Positions 12,057 to 24,998 are shown, counted from the stretch's first letter. The stretch: 64,000 nucleotides of DNA from Benincasa hispida (GCF_009727055.1 NC_052352.1:24155512-24219511); one strand, 5' to 3'. Notes: generated by a model not told the origin, from the letters alone. Translations and numbers: made by a program.

Positions 12057-12983
12057 TTACTAATCATGGTTATATCGAGTGGACATAATATATCTACAGT
12101 GAGGGGAGTTCAGCTATGGGCTTTAGTAGAATCACCCATTAGTTAACGAATGGGGGTTAGATCGGTCTAATGAGTTTAGCCGATTAATCTCGGATCGTTA
12201 GAGCCCATGATCTGTAGGTTCGCGAGATCCCCCTACTAGCTCGTAAATGGGTATGCTTTAGGGTAACTTGAGAAATTAATTTGAAACGTTCAAATTAAAT
12301 GGAACAAGAGAATAAATATTTAAATATGATTTAAATATATAAAGATGATTATTGTGAAAAAATTAATTTAATATTTGATATTAAATTAATTTAAGAAAAT
12401 CCATTTTTAAATTAAAATGATTTAAAAGCCATTTTTTTGTTTTAAAAAGGAAAATGGAAAAATCGTTTTGCATGGCACAAAGTGGAAAAAGTTTGTTTTT
12501 CATTATCATCATCTTTATGCTCACACACAAACCATGATCTTCTCTACCTTGATTCTCCAAGCATGAGCTGCAAGTCATGCACTCCATCTCTTTGCATGTT
12601 CATCTTGATATATAAAGAAGAATGGAGTTGTTGGAGAAGTAGAAAAGTACAGAATTTTGAGAGAAAAATCGTGGTGAAGAAGAAGTTATCTTCTTCAACT
12701 TGTTGGTGTGAGCTTCCCTTGTTTCTCCACATCTACAAGCTGTTCTTGAGTCCCACAACTCTACCAGAAGCTCCAAGAGCATAGTAGGGAAGGCTTTGAG
12801 GTGGTTCACGTTGATATCAAGTGAAGACAGTAGCTAAACAGACGATTTTCTTGAAGAGTTCTTCAAAGGTATGTTCTGAAAACCCATTTTTATGAACAAC
12901 ATGCTTTAGTTTTTGCCAAAATTAATAAATTATAATGCTTATGAATTCTTGATTCTTCCGTTGTGTGTTGTTTAACTCTAACA
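12057..12983 (+). repeat. 3' LTR of the nested element, 5'-truncated (927 bp)
   Basis: It aligns with 7361-8303 of the 5' LTR and ends CTCTAACA immediately before the CTTTG target duplication. The first roughly 840 bp of the LTR are missing. Confidence 0.88.
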
Positions 12984-13560
12984 CTTTGGCCCTATGACCT
13001 TTTCCAGTGAAAGGCCTTTTAGTCATTTTGCCTTCAAGGCATGACTCAAACACAGGTAAAGAACTTTCTTCTAACTCAAGTCCATTCTTCACCAACCTCT
13101 CAATTCTATTGAGATTAATATGTCTTGATCTTAGGTGCCAAAGTTGGGCAAGGAGAAATTTTAAGTCGCTTATTTTGAGTTACGAAAGTTTTAAACATCT
13201 CTACGTATGGAGGGCATTTGTTGCTAACGACCTTAGCACATACAAATTATTTTCTAGTTGTGCAAAACAAATATCAACACCATTCTTTGTAATAAACACT
13301 TTGTTATAAGAGATAAAGAGTTGATATTTACATTCAAGCAGACACTTTACAGACACGAAGTTCCTCTTTAAATCGGGAATTACAAATACATCATTTAGAA
13401 TGACAAATTTGTTCTGTAAAGTTAACCAGAGACCTCCCACTACCACAGCTGAGATGACATGTGTGGTTCCAACTCGCATCGTCATCTCACCAGCACCAAG
13501 CTGCCACCAGGAACTAATTCCTTGCAATGACGAACATACATGGTTAGTGGCCCCAGAGTC
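12984..13560 (-). pseudogene. Copia protease/GAG-pre-integrase segment of family B (broken)
   Basis: This is the continuation of the family-B polyprotein interrupted by the nested element. The minus strand encodes a stretch with VFVIPDLKRNFVSVKCLLE and FITKNGVDICFAQLENNLYVL, typical of the end of copia protease and the pre-integrase region. The zinc-binding part of integrase lies near 13000-13130. Frame changes at about 13200 break it. Read leftwards it continues at 6519. Confidence 0.82.
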
Positions 13561-14498
13561 AATAATCTAAGCAGAATCATCATTCTCCACTAAACAAGTT
13601 TCTAAAACAAACAAATCATATTTACCTTGTTTGGCCTTCTTCTTTTCTGTCAAATATCTGGGGCAGTTTCTTTTCCAGTGCCCGTTCTGGTTGCAATGGA
13701 AATATTTTCCCTTGCCAACCCTCACTGGTGGTCTACCCCTTAGATTAGCAGGTTGTGGGTTCGCAGACGCCTTCCCCTTATCGCTCTTCTTCTTCTTCCA
13801 CTTTCTTGTGCCCGAGGAAGAAGGTGCAGACTTAGTTCCAGAGGTTTAACCTTTGTGGAACTTTTTAGATGATGAAGTAACATTTGCTTCACCCTTCTTC
13901 TCCTTACTTTTCAGCAAAGATTGGAAAGTCTGCAACTCGTTGAGTAGAGTTATAAGGTTGTAGTCAAGCCTGTTCAGAACAGTGTTACTAACAAAATGAA
14001 GGAAGCTTTCTGGTAAGGATTCCAAAATAATGTTAACCTGGATGGCCTCATCGATACTAGACCCGTTCATCTCAGCCACGTTGAAGTAGTCATCATATTG
14101 AGAACATGTTCCTGAATAGTTGACCCTTCTTTCATCCGTGAGTTGAAGATGTACTTAAGAGCGTTGTGCGTGAGTTGCGCGGACGGTTATTCAAACATCC
14201 CCTGCAGGGACTCCATGATCTCGCATGCAGTGACCATGGACTCATGCTTCTTGGCCAAAACTTCGTTAAGGCTGCCCAAGATGTACGCTCGGGTCTTCTT
14301 GTTCACCCATGTCCATCGCTCATATGTTTCTCGAACGTTTCGAGCAACAGTAGGAGGTGGAATAGGAGGACATTCCTTCGTGAGGACGAAACGAAGATCA
14401 TCGATGATCAAAATCGTATTTATGGTATTTTTCCAACTAGCGTAATTTTTGCCAGTTAGTTTATCGACAACAAGCAAACTTAAGGTAGCCATAGCCAT
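13561..14498 (-). pseudogene. Copia gag of family B (broken)
   Basis: Gag on the minus strand starts at 14498 or 14492 with MAMATLSLLVVDKLTGKNY. The capsid core follows (LRFVLTKECPPIPPP, AYILGSLNEVLAKKHES), then a TAA stop just after ESLQGMFE near 14187. Homology resumes in the same direction (RMKEGSTIQEHVLNMM), and a frameshift near 14080 precedes MAEMNGSSIDE. The zinc knuckle near 13650-13690 reads YFHCNQNGHWKRNCP, so the first Cys is Tyr. It is the sister of the gag at 10765 but is broken at different places. Confidence 0.85.
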
Positions 14499-15060
14499 AA
14501 TTAAATTGCTAGAAAAAATGAACAAACTTAATTAAGTTTACTTGAATTAAATCACTTTTAGAAAATTAATCAAGTTTTAGCAAAATAGTCTAGTGTACCC
14601 TAAGTGATATTTATTTTACAATGATGCTTCAGTAGGCAAGACAAAATTCACCATGGGGTGATTAAGTTCCCCTTCATTGAAATGAGACATTCTCAACCAT
14701 TAGACAGAAACAACTCCTTGTAACTGAATCTAATAGTCGTCATTTTTCGGTCCATAATTTATTAGCATTTTTAACAATTCTGTGTATAAGTGTAACCTCT
14801 CATTTTAGGTCCTAGAGTCCCGTCCTAATGAGCCAACCTTAGGAAAAAGTCGATTAGGACAAGAGACTAAAGCAACCCTATCCATTTTTGGAGATTAAAT
14901 AAAGAGTTGTGCAAAACTGCCATCATTTAAGGGGACACTCACGATGCCACAAGGTGATGCATAAAAACTTTATCCAACCTAATGAGAGATCGAGGGATAT
15001 GTTGTCACACGTCCCGCTCCCACCTGCTATGAACATTCTCTTCATTCACCTTGCGATGGA
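14499..15060 (-). mobile_element. Leader of the family-B element, truncated
   Basis: The sequence upstream of gag resembles the leader at 52680-53129 plus 55089-55170 (for example the TCATTCACCTTG stretch near 15040). Similarity stops near 15060. No 5' LTR or primer site follows, so the 5' end of this copy is lost. Confidence 0.6.
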
Positions 15061-16864
15061 GCAAGAGTGCGAAAGAGAGTGAGAGCGAGATAGTTTTCTA
15101 CATACACGTGAATATATTTTTGTAATTTCACCTGAATGTGACATTAGCAAATGGTCATTTATTTTTTTTTTTAGGGAGGGAGGGAGAGAGTGAGAGAGAG
15201 AGTATCATCAAACATGCATGTTAAAGGATTTATTAAAGAAGAGGGTAGCAATGGAGATATAATGAGTGTTGAATTGAAAGGACAAGTGGGGGTGGGAGGT
15301 TGGGTTTGAAGGTGGTAAATGAAGGGTGCCCCCATCTCATCTAAATCTCACATCATCATATCCTAAAAATAAAAAGACCCACACACCCACTTTCTTTGTC
15401 TCACCAAAACCCCAACACATATTTGCTGTCAAACCCTAAAATCATTTTATTGCACTGTCTCTTCACACCCACCTTTCTCTACTTTTTCACTAAACCCCAT
15501 CAAACTTCAACATTTCTCCACTCCAATCATCTTTTGCCATCTGGATTTATATATTATTTTTTGCTCTATTCTTTCTTTTCCCCAACATCACCTTTAAATA
15601 TTCTTATTTTATGATTTCTTTCTCGATGCTTTTTTTTTTCCTTATAATTATTACTGTATTTAGATGGTTCCATGTTGAGTTTTTTAAGGTTATGTTTGAC
15701 CATTTTTTGTACGGTCAAAACTATGTTTTTCATTTCCAAAATCTCATGTCTGAAAGTAACATTGAGAATTCTGAGAAAAAGTTCTTAAATACTTTCATTT
15801 TAGAGCATATTGAATTCAAATGAATGACTGAGAAATACCCAAAAATACTATGTTGAATCAATCATCAAAACAATTTGTAATTAACTTTTCTTCTACTAAT
15901 TTTTCAAACTTTAGGGTGAAGTAAACTTTAAAACTAAAATTGACCCTACTAATTAAGTAACATGAAAAAAGAAAAAAAAAAACAAACAAACATACGTTTC
16001 TATAAATAATACGTTCAAAATGATTAATGTGGACAATTATAAAAAACCGTGTCATTGTTTTAGGTATTCATCACAGGTCTCCTCCCTTCGAGAATATTTG
16101 TAGGGAGGTCAGATAGAATTCTAATTATCCTAATTGGGTGTCCTCCACTCTTAATGAGAATCTTAGTTGTGGTTAGTGCTCCTTAACAATGTTATATTTT
16201 AATTATAGTAATATGAGCAAAATGATTAATGTGTCCAATTATCCACACCTATACATTATAATAAAAAAAAATCCATGTAAAAAAAATTCAAATCTAAGAA
16301 ATATATTTTTGTTTTTAATTCAACCAAACTGATGAAAGTGAAAATTCAAAATTCTAATATTTGGATGGAGTATTAAATTGACACCCTTAATCACGAACTT
16401 GGGGTCATAATGGCACATCAATTAAATTATTAAGCAAAATATTTAAAATAATAATAATAACTAAACAAAAAATGCCCCACCAATTACGCAGTTGTAGCAT
16501 TAAAATGGTATTTATTACACTTTATACCCTGGGAATCTTTAATACGATCGTGGCCACAACTTATCTTTATGGGCTTAAGAATTCTTAGAGCCCAAACTGT
16601 GTTCATTACGCCAAAGCCAGTAAAGATGCGAACCCCAAACTGCTCAAAGCTAGCAGAAGTTCAACATAAAAGCCTATATTTTCAAAATGATCCCATTCTT
16701 GAAAAATATCCAAAATGGGTAGCTTGAATTCAACATATAAACACTAGTATTTGTATACTATAAGCATTGAACGATTTCCCGTAATCGAAGATATAAATTC
16801 AGCAGCGAAAAAAATTCGAGCTGCATAAGTTTAAACAATATGAAGACTCCCTTGAACTGCAGGC
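15061..16864. other. Intergenic, no gene seen
   Basis: It holds a GA-rich microsatellite (about 15170-15205) and a C/T-rich stretch at 15370-15600 that looks like a plant promoter or 5' leader on the plus strand but has no recognisable coding sequence after it. A short repeated phrase, AAAATGATTAATGTG, occurs near 16017 and 16218. Confidence 0.6.
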
Positions 16865-19406
16865 TCAGTCATATAGACCATCCTGCTCCCAGACATCAAC
16901 AAGAAAATCTATCATCTCCTGCAATTTCATATGCAAAATGAACAGCCATTGTCGGGTTGGACAAGAATAATACAGTAGATAAAAGTGAAAGCTGCTGACA
17001 ACTACTTACAGTAAGAGGTACAGGCTCGGGGAACGGCTTGTTTGTTATTAATAAGCTGTCATAAGTAGCATCCCAGCTGCAGAAGGCATACAAATTAGTA
17101 GTGTTTCCGTGAAAGTAACAAAGACAGCTAGATGTATGAAAAAAAAGATCTAAAGTTTTGTTATTGTTGTTTCATGAGCAAGATCCAATAATAAGATTTT
17201 AAGTCCAACGGTTTGATTTCCAGGTCGTCGAATAGAGCTAAGGGATTTATCTGGTTGAAGAGAACCGTTCTTGCATTCCATTACAATATGAATCAGTTAA
17301 AAACGAACAAATGTTTGTTTGTTTGTATGTTCTTCAAAAGAGAAAATAATATTATCTTAAACGTTATTCATTCACCTTATTTTGGGTTCTTGAACTTGCT
17401 TTTGCCTCTCGGACATTTTATTTCCAACCCATTGCTTCCTGGTTTCATTCCAAAGAAGTAGTCCTGAACAACAGAGCAGTTGAGGCACAACAATCAGAAT
17501 CATAATGCACGTGTGATGCAGAGGAGGATAAAATCATTAAATTTGGAATCAGAGAGTGGAAGCAAAAGATATTAATGAATTAGAATAATTAAGTGTAAGC
17601 GCTAATCAATCCAAAAGCTTAAGTTGATAGATTACAATAAATTTAAGTAAATCAAATACTTTAACACTCTCTCACTTGTAGGCTTAGAAACTTGTTAGAA
17701 GGCTCGACAAGTAGAAATCGATATTAACGGAGAACGAATGATATTAAAGGGTTTGAACACGAGAGCTCTTACTCTAATATCATGTTAAAATCATCACTAA
17801 CTATACCAATATGATCATAGAACCAGGAAGAATGACAGACACACATCCTTATTTAATGACGACATAGAAACCCAACGAAAAAAGATACGTTAGAATTGCC
17901 ACTGAAGGAGCCAAGATTAAATGATTGCCCATCAAACACTAACCCAACTAAAATTAACTCTATCAACAGTCACAAACCAAAAGAAAAGAATGAAAGAAAA
18001 TCCAATGGAACAATTGAGCTTTCCAATAAACAGATCACAGGAAAACATCAGACAGATTGAAGACAGGCTTGCAGTTACCAGAATTTACAAAGTCTGTACT
18101 GCTCCCAATATTGCTGTGAGAATCATGTGAGTGAGCTGATGCCATGCTTCTCTGGGACCAAACTGTACTGTTGTCCATTTCACATGTGCTAGAGCTCGGG
18201 ATATTTTCTGGTAAGCATTGTTTCTTTGCTTCTTGGTCTTTAACTCTCAGACCTTTAGACGGCCCATCCATTGCATTACTTAGTGCAGATGCAGTGCAGC
18301 ATCCATGGCAGCTTCTTCTCTGTTACAAGCCATGTTTAAATCACAAAGTAAAAGATTCCAATCTCTCTAAGGATTTCTATAGCTATGCTTCTTTTTATAT
18401 AAGCTAACTGGATAATTTAATAAAATACTTGAAAGAAATTCTGGAACCACTAAAACTGCAGCCTCAGTACACTAATTACTTTAGTTTGGATCGATACTAG
18501 AGTATTACATCGATCCACAAGTATAATTGTGGGCAGAAATCTGACTTTCAAATGCTAAGGCCCACTTAAAATTTTCTTTTTTCTGTAAAGTCAATCGTGT
18601 TTACTAAATTTTTTTGTATTTCTAGTTTACTCTAAAAAGCATTTTGTAAATCTTACCAATTTTTTATTAAGTTGACAAAGTAGTTTTTAGAAAGAAGAGA
18701 AAAAAAAAAAAGAGTCAGAACAAAGAATGCATAGAATGAGTAGCTTCCATACGCTTAATCTTTAAAAACAGAAAACCAAAAACAATATCATTATCAAAAA
18801 AAATCCAAACAATCAGTTTCGTCGTTGTAGCTCCATCTAGGTGGCATGCTGGCACTGGCAGATTAAAAAAGACACAAGCAAGATGGTTCATGAGGAAAAA
18901 AGTGGAATTGCATTCATCTACTGGATTAGTTGGCTGGACTTTCCCTTTCCTCTAAAAAGAATTCCATAAGGTTTCTTTTTGTTGTTACCCAATTGGTGAG
19001 TCTTTTCTAATCTCCCTGGCCTTCTTTCAAGATGGTCACCTAATCCTCCAAAAAAGTGTAAAAGAAGAAGAAGAAGAAAAAGAAGCCAAGTCCCTAAGAA
19101 ACTTACGAGTATATATATATATGTATATGGAAAGAGAGTAATCAGAATACAAAGACTTGGTACCAATATCAGAAGGAATGAATTCCCTTTAGGACCAACT
19201 TAACTATTCATAAATTTTCTCTATCTGATTCATATCTCATTCGAGCTTTAAACTAGGATCCTTACATGGAAAAGAAGCTTGATATTATCCACCATCAAAA
19301 GAATAAGTGCGCGCAGATATTCTCCAGAAAACTGTAAGAATGAACAACATGGTTTCTTGCTAGAGCAACCCTCTAAGCGGCCGAGGAGACAACACCTAGA
19401 ATACAT
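16865..19406 (-). CDS. DUF4050-family plant protein (function unknown)
   Basis: Four exons are well supported by phase and GT/AG sites: 18319-18079, 17463-17376, 17076-17010 and 16918-16865 (TGA). Joined, they encode 149 residues. The first carries a DGPSKGLRV stretch and a serine-rich stretch (STCEMDNSTVWSQRS). The rest has GLLLWNETRKQWVG, then ISWDATYDSLL, then NKPFPEPVPL, ending EMIDFLVDVWEQDGLYD. That order and the acidic-aromatic C-terminus are the hallmarks of plant DUF4050 proteins of about 190-200 residues. An open stretch at 19406-19266 (MYSRCCLLGRLEGC…, 47 codons, GT donor, correct phase) would give 196 residues and is my tentative first exon. The exon at 18319 has no in-frame ATG of its own; an ATG at 18333 (MACNREE…) is in another frame and soon stops. 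The function is not known. Confidence 0.75.
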
Positions 19407-20574
19407 AGTTTCCCCTGCGTAAACAACTTCCTAGAACTTGAAGAAAGGAATGAAGGGTAAAAAGCCTGAACAAGTTCCTGTTCACTAACTCTCAAGCTTG
19501 CTTGATGAAGAAGCAAAAAGAAATATTAAAGATTCCAATCCAAAGTAAAATACTCTTAAACTACACATGAAAAGCTAATGCTTCTATTTCTATTGTTTAC
19601 CCTGCAAGCTAAGGGAAGAACCATAAAATGACCAATAAATCCTCCTTTTAATGTGATCTACAAGACCCAGAACCAGAAAAGGAAGGGAAAAAACACCATC
19701 ACCAGAAAGACAGAGAAGAGAAGATTGAAAATTAATGCTTGTCCATCGTTGCTACTCCGAGTGATCGCTTGTCGTCTCTTGAATTTGTCACTGACCAAAA
19801 ACGATTTTTATAAATGATCATTAAGAAAGGAAGAGACAAGCAAACACACGAGAAACTCACCTCAGTCGTGTTGTAATCTGTTAGAGCACAAGCCAAATGT
19901 TCCCTGGATAATGCATTTACGCGTTTCCAAGCAAAATTATCCGAAGAAGAGCACTAAATCCTGGTGGGGAGAGGCCTGAAGTTCCTGCAAAGTGAATCAT
20001 ACGAAGAAAAACCAGTAAGCAATAAAGGAAAAGCAACGTTGAAAACCCAATAGCTAATTGCTATGGCTTACGACGTTGAAAAACATGTAAAACTCCCCCG
20101 ACCGCGAAAGAGAGAAGCCTTCGAATAATGTCCAGACGGTCCAGAGTCGAATATCGGGCAGATTTTAGAAGGGTCGAAATAAATAAACCATTGAATAATG
20201 ATGGTACCTTACCAAGTGGAAAACAGAGTCAATTCATCCTCCATTTTTTAATCTCGTATGTTCTGCTGCAATGGTAAGAGAGAAAAAGCAAAAGACAGGG
20301 TAAAGTAAAGGAGTAAAGCCCAGGTCAAATTTGAGAATATATTCCAATATTTTAAGTCTATAAAAACTATTCTTTTCTCTTCTAGTCTTCTGTATTGTTC
20401 CAATTTCTAACTTTCCCTTTTTGTTCTGAGAATAATGAAACAATTCAACATCAATCAAGTCATCTAAAGATCAAATCTTTACCGACACAACATATTTACA
20501 TCTTTTGACCAACCAATCCTAGGTACGAGGAGATGATCAAATCACGCAAATAATCCTCCTCACACGACATGTCG
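19407..20574 (-). other. Probable 5' untranslated exons and promoter of the DUF4050 gene
   Basis: A very good donor (GAG|GTGAGT at about 19862) and acceptor (GGTCAG near 19792) on the minus strand suggest a spliced leader. A five-codon frame (ATGGACAAGCATTAA) follows the acceptor. No conserved coding was recognised between here and the PLD stop codon at 20575. Confidence 0.4.
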
Positions 20575-23500
20575 TCAAGTGGTAAGGATTGGAGGTAGAT
20601 ACTCGGCTAGTTGCCCAAGAACACGAGCCTTCGTGTCAGGGAAAAATTCAAACTTTGGCAGCGCCGAAACCGATCCGTTTGAGCCTACTTGGATGGGATA
20701 GGAAAGCAGATGGCCAGGAAGATCGCCATCAAAGGTATCGTCTGAGTAAAATTGCCAGTTCTCTAGAGCGAGCTTGTTTACGAATTGGATGCATTCTTCA
20801 CTCTCTGGGTTATGGAAGGCTTTGTCAAACAGACCAAGATGCTCGTACCATAGAGCCACTCTGAAGCCATAGATTTGACCTCTTGCAGGCTCACCAGATG
20901 CCAAATAATGAGGTTGAAAAGCCCCCATTGCAATCTCGGAGTCTCTTCCTCCGTCCATTGACCTCTGGTTGATGTTGGCAGACCCAATAATTATGTATTC
21001 ATCGTCAACTAAAATTCAGAGAACACAATGAAACAGAGAAATAATCACATAACTTTATTGAAATATCAAAATCAGAATGCTTGGTAACTGGAAGGTGTAA
21101 ATGCAACGCAACCCAGGTTTTTCTATCATATTTTATGTAGGAAGTCAATTCAATGACTTATGATGCAGAGAAGGCAATCTCTTAAGTCTTACCTATCATC
21201 ATTTTTGAATGAACATAGATCATAAAACGTCGGTGCTCTTGAGCCCGAGCATAATCTGAATTGGGCTCTGGTTTCTCTGGTGGTACATATTCTCCACTTC
21301 TCGTCTTCTCTCGATTGCCAAGGCAGAAGAATGTCAAGTAATCTCTAGGATTTGCATCGAGACCCTTCTTCCGAAGGGCTTGAGCTATATCTGTGTACAT
21401 CATGTCTAAGGTTCTCCTTTGCCAATCTAATATTGCTTGAACTGAAGCACTCTCAGGAATGCCTTCTGGCCACATTGGAATGACAATATATGCTGTAAAT
21501 CTCTCTCCAGCTTCAATCTTGCTCACAATCTTCAACGAGATCTCCTTTGGAATAAGATGCAAAGCATTGATTTCTTCTACCCTTATACCATTTGATTTCC
21601 AACCATAAGAGCTTCCAAGGAAATATTGATTCTCAATATATATGAAATTTTTCGCTCTGCGAATAGCATTAATATAAGCATCTTGAATACTCCTATCTAT
21701 AACATTATCCTTCCCACTTACAAGGCCTACTCTGGATGCATCTTCAGGTGTATCTGGAAAGCCATCTACAGCACCACCATCAATAGACCGAAATATTTGA
21801 ACATTCCAGGAGTCGGGGTCGTCTGCTGGTAGAACCATTACTGGGCGGGTAATGGTTTCTTCAAGCTTTTGCATTGGAATTAACAAGTTGTTTCCAACTT
21901 GCTTTCGCCATCTTTGTTCAAAATTGTACAGAATATCCCAAGCAACAGGCCCTTCTAGGCGGCAATGGATGTCATGCCATGGTTCCCGAGGACCACCTTT
22001 CCTAATTGAAGAGCCTGAAATGCTAGGCTGGTGAAAATCGCTATAGTGGATTGAATCTAGAGTTGAAAACAAAGGGTGCTTTGGTGTATCATATCTCCCA
22101 TCACACAGATCAATGCCACCAACAAAACTTATGATCCTTCTTTTCTCTGTTCCTCCACCAGCTATTTCACTATCAAGCACAACTGTCTTTTGGTGATGAG
22201 TAAACATGGTAGCCGTCTCAAAACCCTGAATTATACTTCTACCAACATCAGGATTCCGTGGACACAGAGCGCAATGTACCTTCGAGTTCCTGAAGTATTC
22301 TGCAGTTTCTTGATCATGGGTTGCCATCAAACCATCTCTTTTGAACTCTTCAACGGAAGTTCTGTCATCCCAAACAAGAAGCAAAACAGTCACACCTTCT
22401 TCGGCCTTCTTCTTTAGCAGTTGTCCCAGAGTAATATCCTCTCCTGTCTGTCTTCTTTCCCGGTCTCTTATCAAAGTTATTCCGGTATGCACAGACCAAC
22501 CAGTTATGTAAATCAAGTGTCTTGCATTGCTAATTGCATCAAAAATGTCCTCCCAACACCTGTGTACTTCATGAAAATTCCCTCCTGACAAACCAACTCG
22601 AGGGAGGAAGTTGTTTAAAACATGAGCATCCTGGTAAAGAGAAACTTTGCAACCCCATCTTTGGTTGAAGAATGTGAAAGGTATCCCACTGAACTTTGGA
22701 TCTGGGATTCCTCGGGACCAGTTCCTGTCTTCATTAACACTTGAAAATTGCAACTTTACATGGATTCTAGAACGACCATACAAAGGCTTACCGTCTTCAT
22801 CTAATATTTCAACCCATTTCTCATATACAAATCCCTTAATGATATCCTCAACAGGCACATAAGCTCTTCCAATTAATGTTGCACCAATTACATCTCCATC
22901 TTTAACTGTGAATATAATGTGTGACACTGTATGAGCACAATATATACGAAAATGATCGTTCCACTGAGGACTGTATGGCTGATCCACTATTCTCGTCCTG
23001 CCAACTCTGGCCTTATCAAGATCGACTGTTGCATACATTTGAGATCCAACAATCTCCATATTGAGTGAATATACAAAAGAAATAACAAACAAAAAATTAG
23101 ACCCCCGTTTAAGGATAGGACATTAGATAATGCTACATCCACCAAAAATTTACATACCTCGGGACGGCAAAGGATGCGTCTCTTCACTCCGGCAAGAAAC
23201 TTTTTGGTCGACTTTTTACATGAGAAGAAGATGAACATGCGAGGGTAAGTAAAAGTTATCAAGAGAGGATATTAAGTTCCAATTATGAGGAGGTCCTAAA
23301 AGAATAACTAGCTTGCATAGGAAGTTTGCAGCAATGAAGGCCAGTAAAGATGCTTTGATTATTGGTTATTCGTCTCAAAATTCGCCAGTTTATTTCATAC
23401 ATGTGGTTTTTGAACATAAGAGTTTTAGTTCCAATTTCTGAACGCTCATCCAGAAAGGATAGTTTTTCTGGATTCAAAGTTTATCTAAATAAGAAACTCA

Positions 23501-24998
23501 AGGAACCCACAGGCTAAAGAAATCATATCATGGAAGTTACACCTGATGAATGCATTAACAAATTGTTACAATGAACAAATACAAAACTTCAAATATCATG
23601 AATGGAACCTGAGTACGTGATGAAACCTGACTCCTATGCCATATCGGGACAGCATTTTTTTTTCCCTTTTTGCACTCAAAACAATTCTAGTTTTGTGCCA
23701 TAGCAGGGCCATGTGAGGCCCCTAGTTAGAGAAATAATAGGAATATTAGGAGAATATTAGTATGGTTATTAGAAGGGGCATATTAGTAATTAGATGGTAA
23801 GTTGATTAGGGCTTTTAGTTATAGGGAGTAGGTTGAGAGAAAGAGGATGTGCAAAATCTGGGATGAGCATAGGCTTTTCGAAGAGGATTTCTCAGCCCGC
23901 TAGAATTTACTGTTATCTTTCTTTATGATAACATATTTTCATATATTTAAAGAGAATGTTATCTTTCTTTAAATATATGGAAGGAAATATAGCATATTTA
24001 CAAATATTTCTATATTTTTGTGTTCTTCAATTTGGTGTGTTCTTGAGTTTATTCCTTGTTAGGAGGTATCCTAATAGGGCATAACTGGGAAAGAGGTAAT
24101 TTATGGATCTAGTTATTAACCTTTCATAGTATATCAAACCACTCATTTAGAGATAAAAACTACACAGACCAATGCTAAGTCGATCAATTAACCAATTGTC
24201 CGTCGTGCTCATAAGATAAAATTCAAGTGTTAGGAGAATGAGAACAAACAGAATTCTTGGATATCCATGAGGGAAAATATGGTAAATGAAACTAAAATTA
24301 ACTTGAGCATTGATGGAAAAATATGAAAAACCGGACTTTTCCAAGTAATCGCACAATGAAAGACACTTACCCTTTTGTCCTGCAATGACAAATTCACCTC
24401 AGTTAGAATTAAGATTATTGATGGACTTTGATGCACAAAAATGCAGATAAAAGAAGTCTTATCAAATCCTTTAAACTAAATTTTACGACAAAATCACATC
24501 GTTAAGGGATGTCTTCGTAATAAGTTCTACAAACTCAATATGACAAACTTAGAGCACACTATGAAGCCATCACTCTTTTGATATATAGGTTCAAACTCTT
24601 CTATTTGCAGTAGAATTGAAAAGGAATTCAATTCATTTTGAAACCAGAAACTGAGAAATTAAATTGATTTTGTTTCTTACAATCCAAGTCTTTCTATTCA
24701 CTCAAAACTCTCTTCTCTTCCAAAACATTACGAAGGTGTTTCTTACTAAACGAGAATACTCATATCATCTAAAACAATTTCATTATCAATTGAGTATCCT
24801 ATTTCTTAAGTCTGATTCTATTCTACAAAATTGAATTTCATTACCAAACGAGAATACTCATATCATCTAAAACAATTGAACTTGTTGATAGATTAAGTTT
24901 GAAAACCACACCTTCCCACAGAAAATAGGAAATCCAGTTTGAAGTCTGTCGATTCTATATATATCAGCATGAAGCGTCCCATGAAGCAAGCGCGGCAT
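20575..24998 (-). CDS. PLDALPHA3: Phospholipase D, alpha class (PLDalpha3-like)
   Basis: It hydrolyses membrane phospholipids such as phosphatidylcholine to phosphatidic acid and a head group; alpha-class enzymes are Ca2+-dependent and act in stress and hormone signalling. Exons: 24998-24912, 23211-23158, 23053-21193 and 21008-20575 (TGA). All introns are GT-AG, the phases agree, and the product is 811 residues, normal for the class. The start is the ATG giving [17 protein letters not shown], the standard opening of the N-terminal C2 domain (about residues 1-150). Two catalytic HKD motifs are intact: HQKTVVLD from residue 334 and HSKMMIVDD from residue 662. The C-terminus PPILTT is typical. 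Phrases such as [23 protein letters not shown] and NSDYARAQE favour the alpha3 branch over alpha1. Intron 1 is 1.7 kb and AT-rich, with a 31-bp phrase repeated at 24751 and 24847. The upstream region contains an adapter-like sequence at 25135. Confidence 0.95.

Larger units (their letters stand above)
6520..12983 (+). mobile_element. Nested Ty1/copia element, family A, pol-deleted
   Basis: A plus-strand LTR element inserted into the family-B pol gene. The 5-bp target duplication CTTTG is at 6515-6519 and 12984-12988, and joining the flanks restores host pol homology (compare the third element near 51830-51900). Contents: 5' LTR, primer site, a leader of about 2.4 kb with palindromic repeats, a broken gag, about 425 bp of non-coding remnant, and a 3' LTR lacking about its first 840 bp. 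Protease, integrase and reverse transcriptase are absent, so it could only have moved with enzymes supplied in trans. Confidence 0.9.

Noticed and set aside
15396..15614. Plus-strand frame after a CT-rich leader-like stretch
   Set aside because: Leu/Phe/Ser-rich chance product with no homology; no downstream exons found.
16561..16600. Near-palindrome GGGCTTAAGAATTCTTAGAG
   Set aside because: Short, imperfect and isolated; expected by chance in AT-rich DNA.
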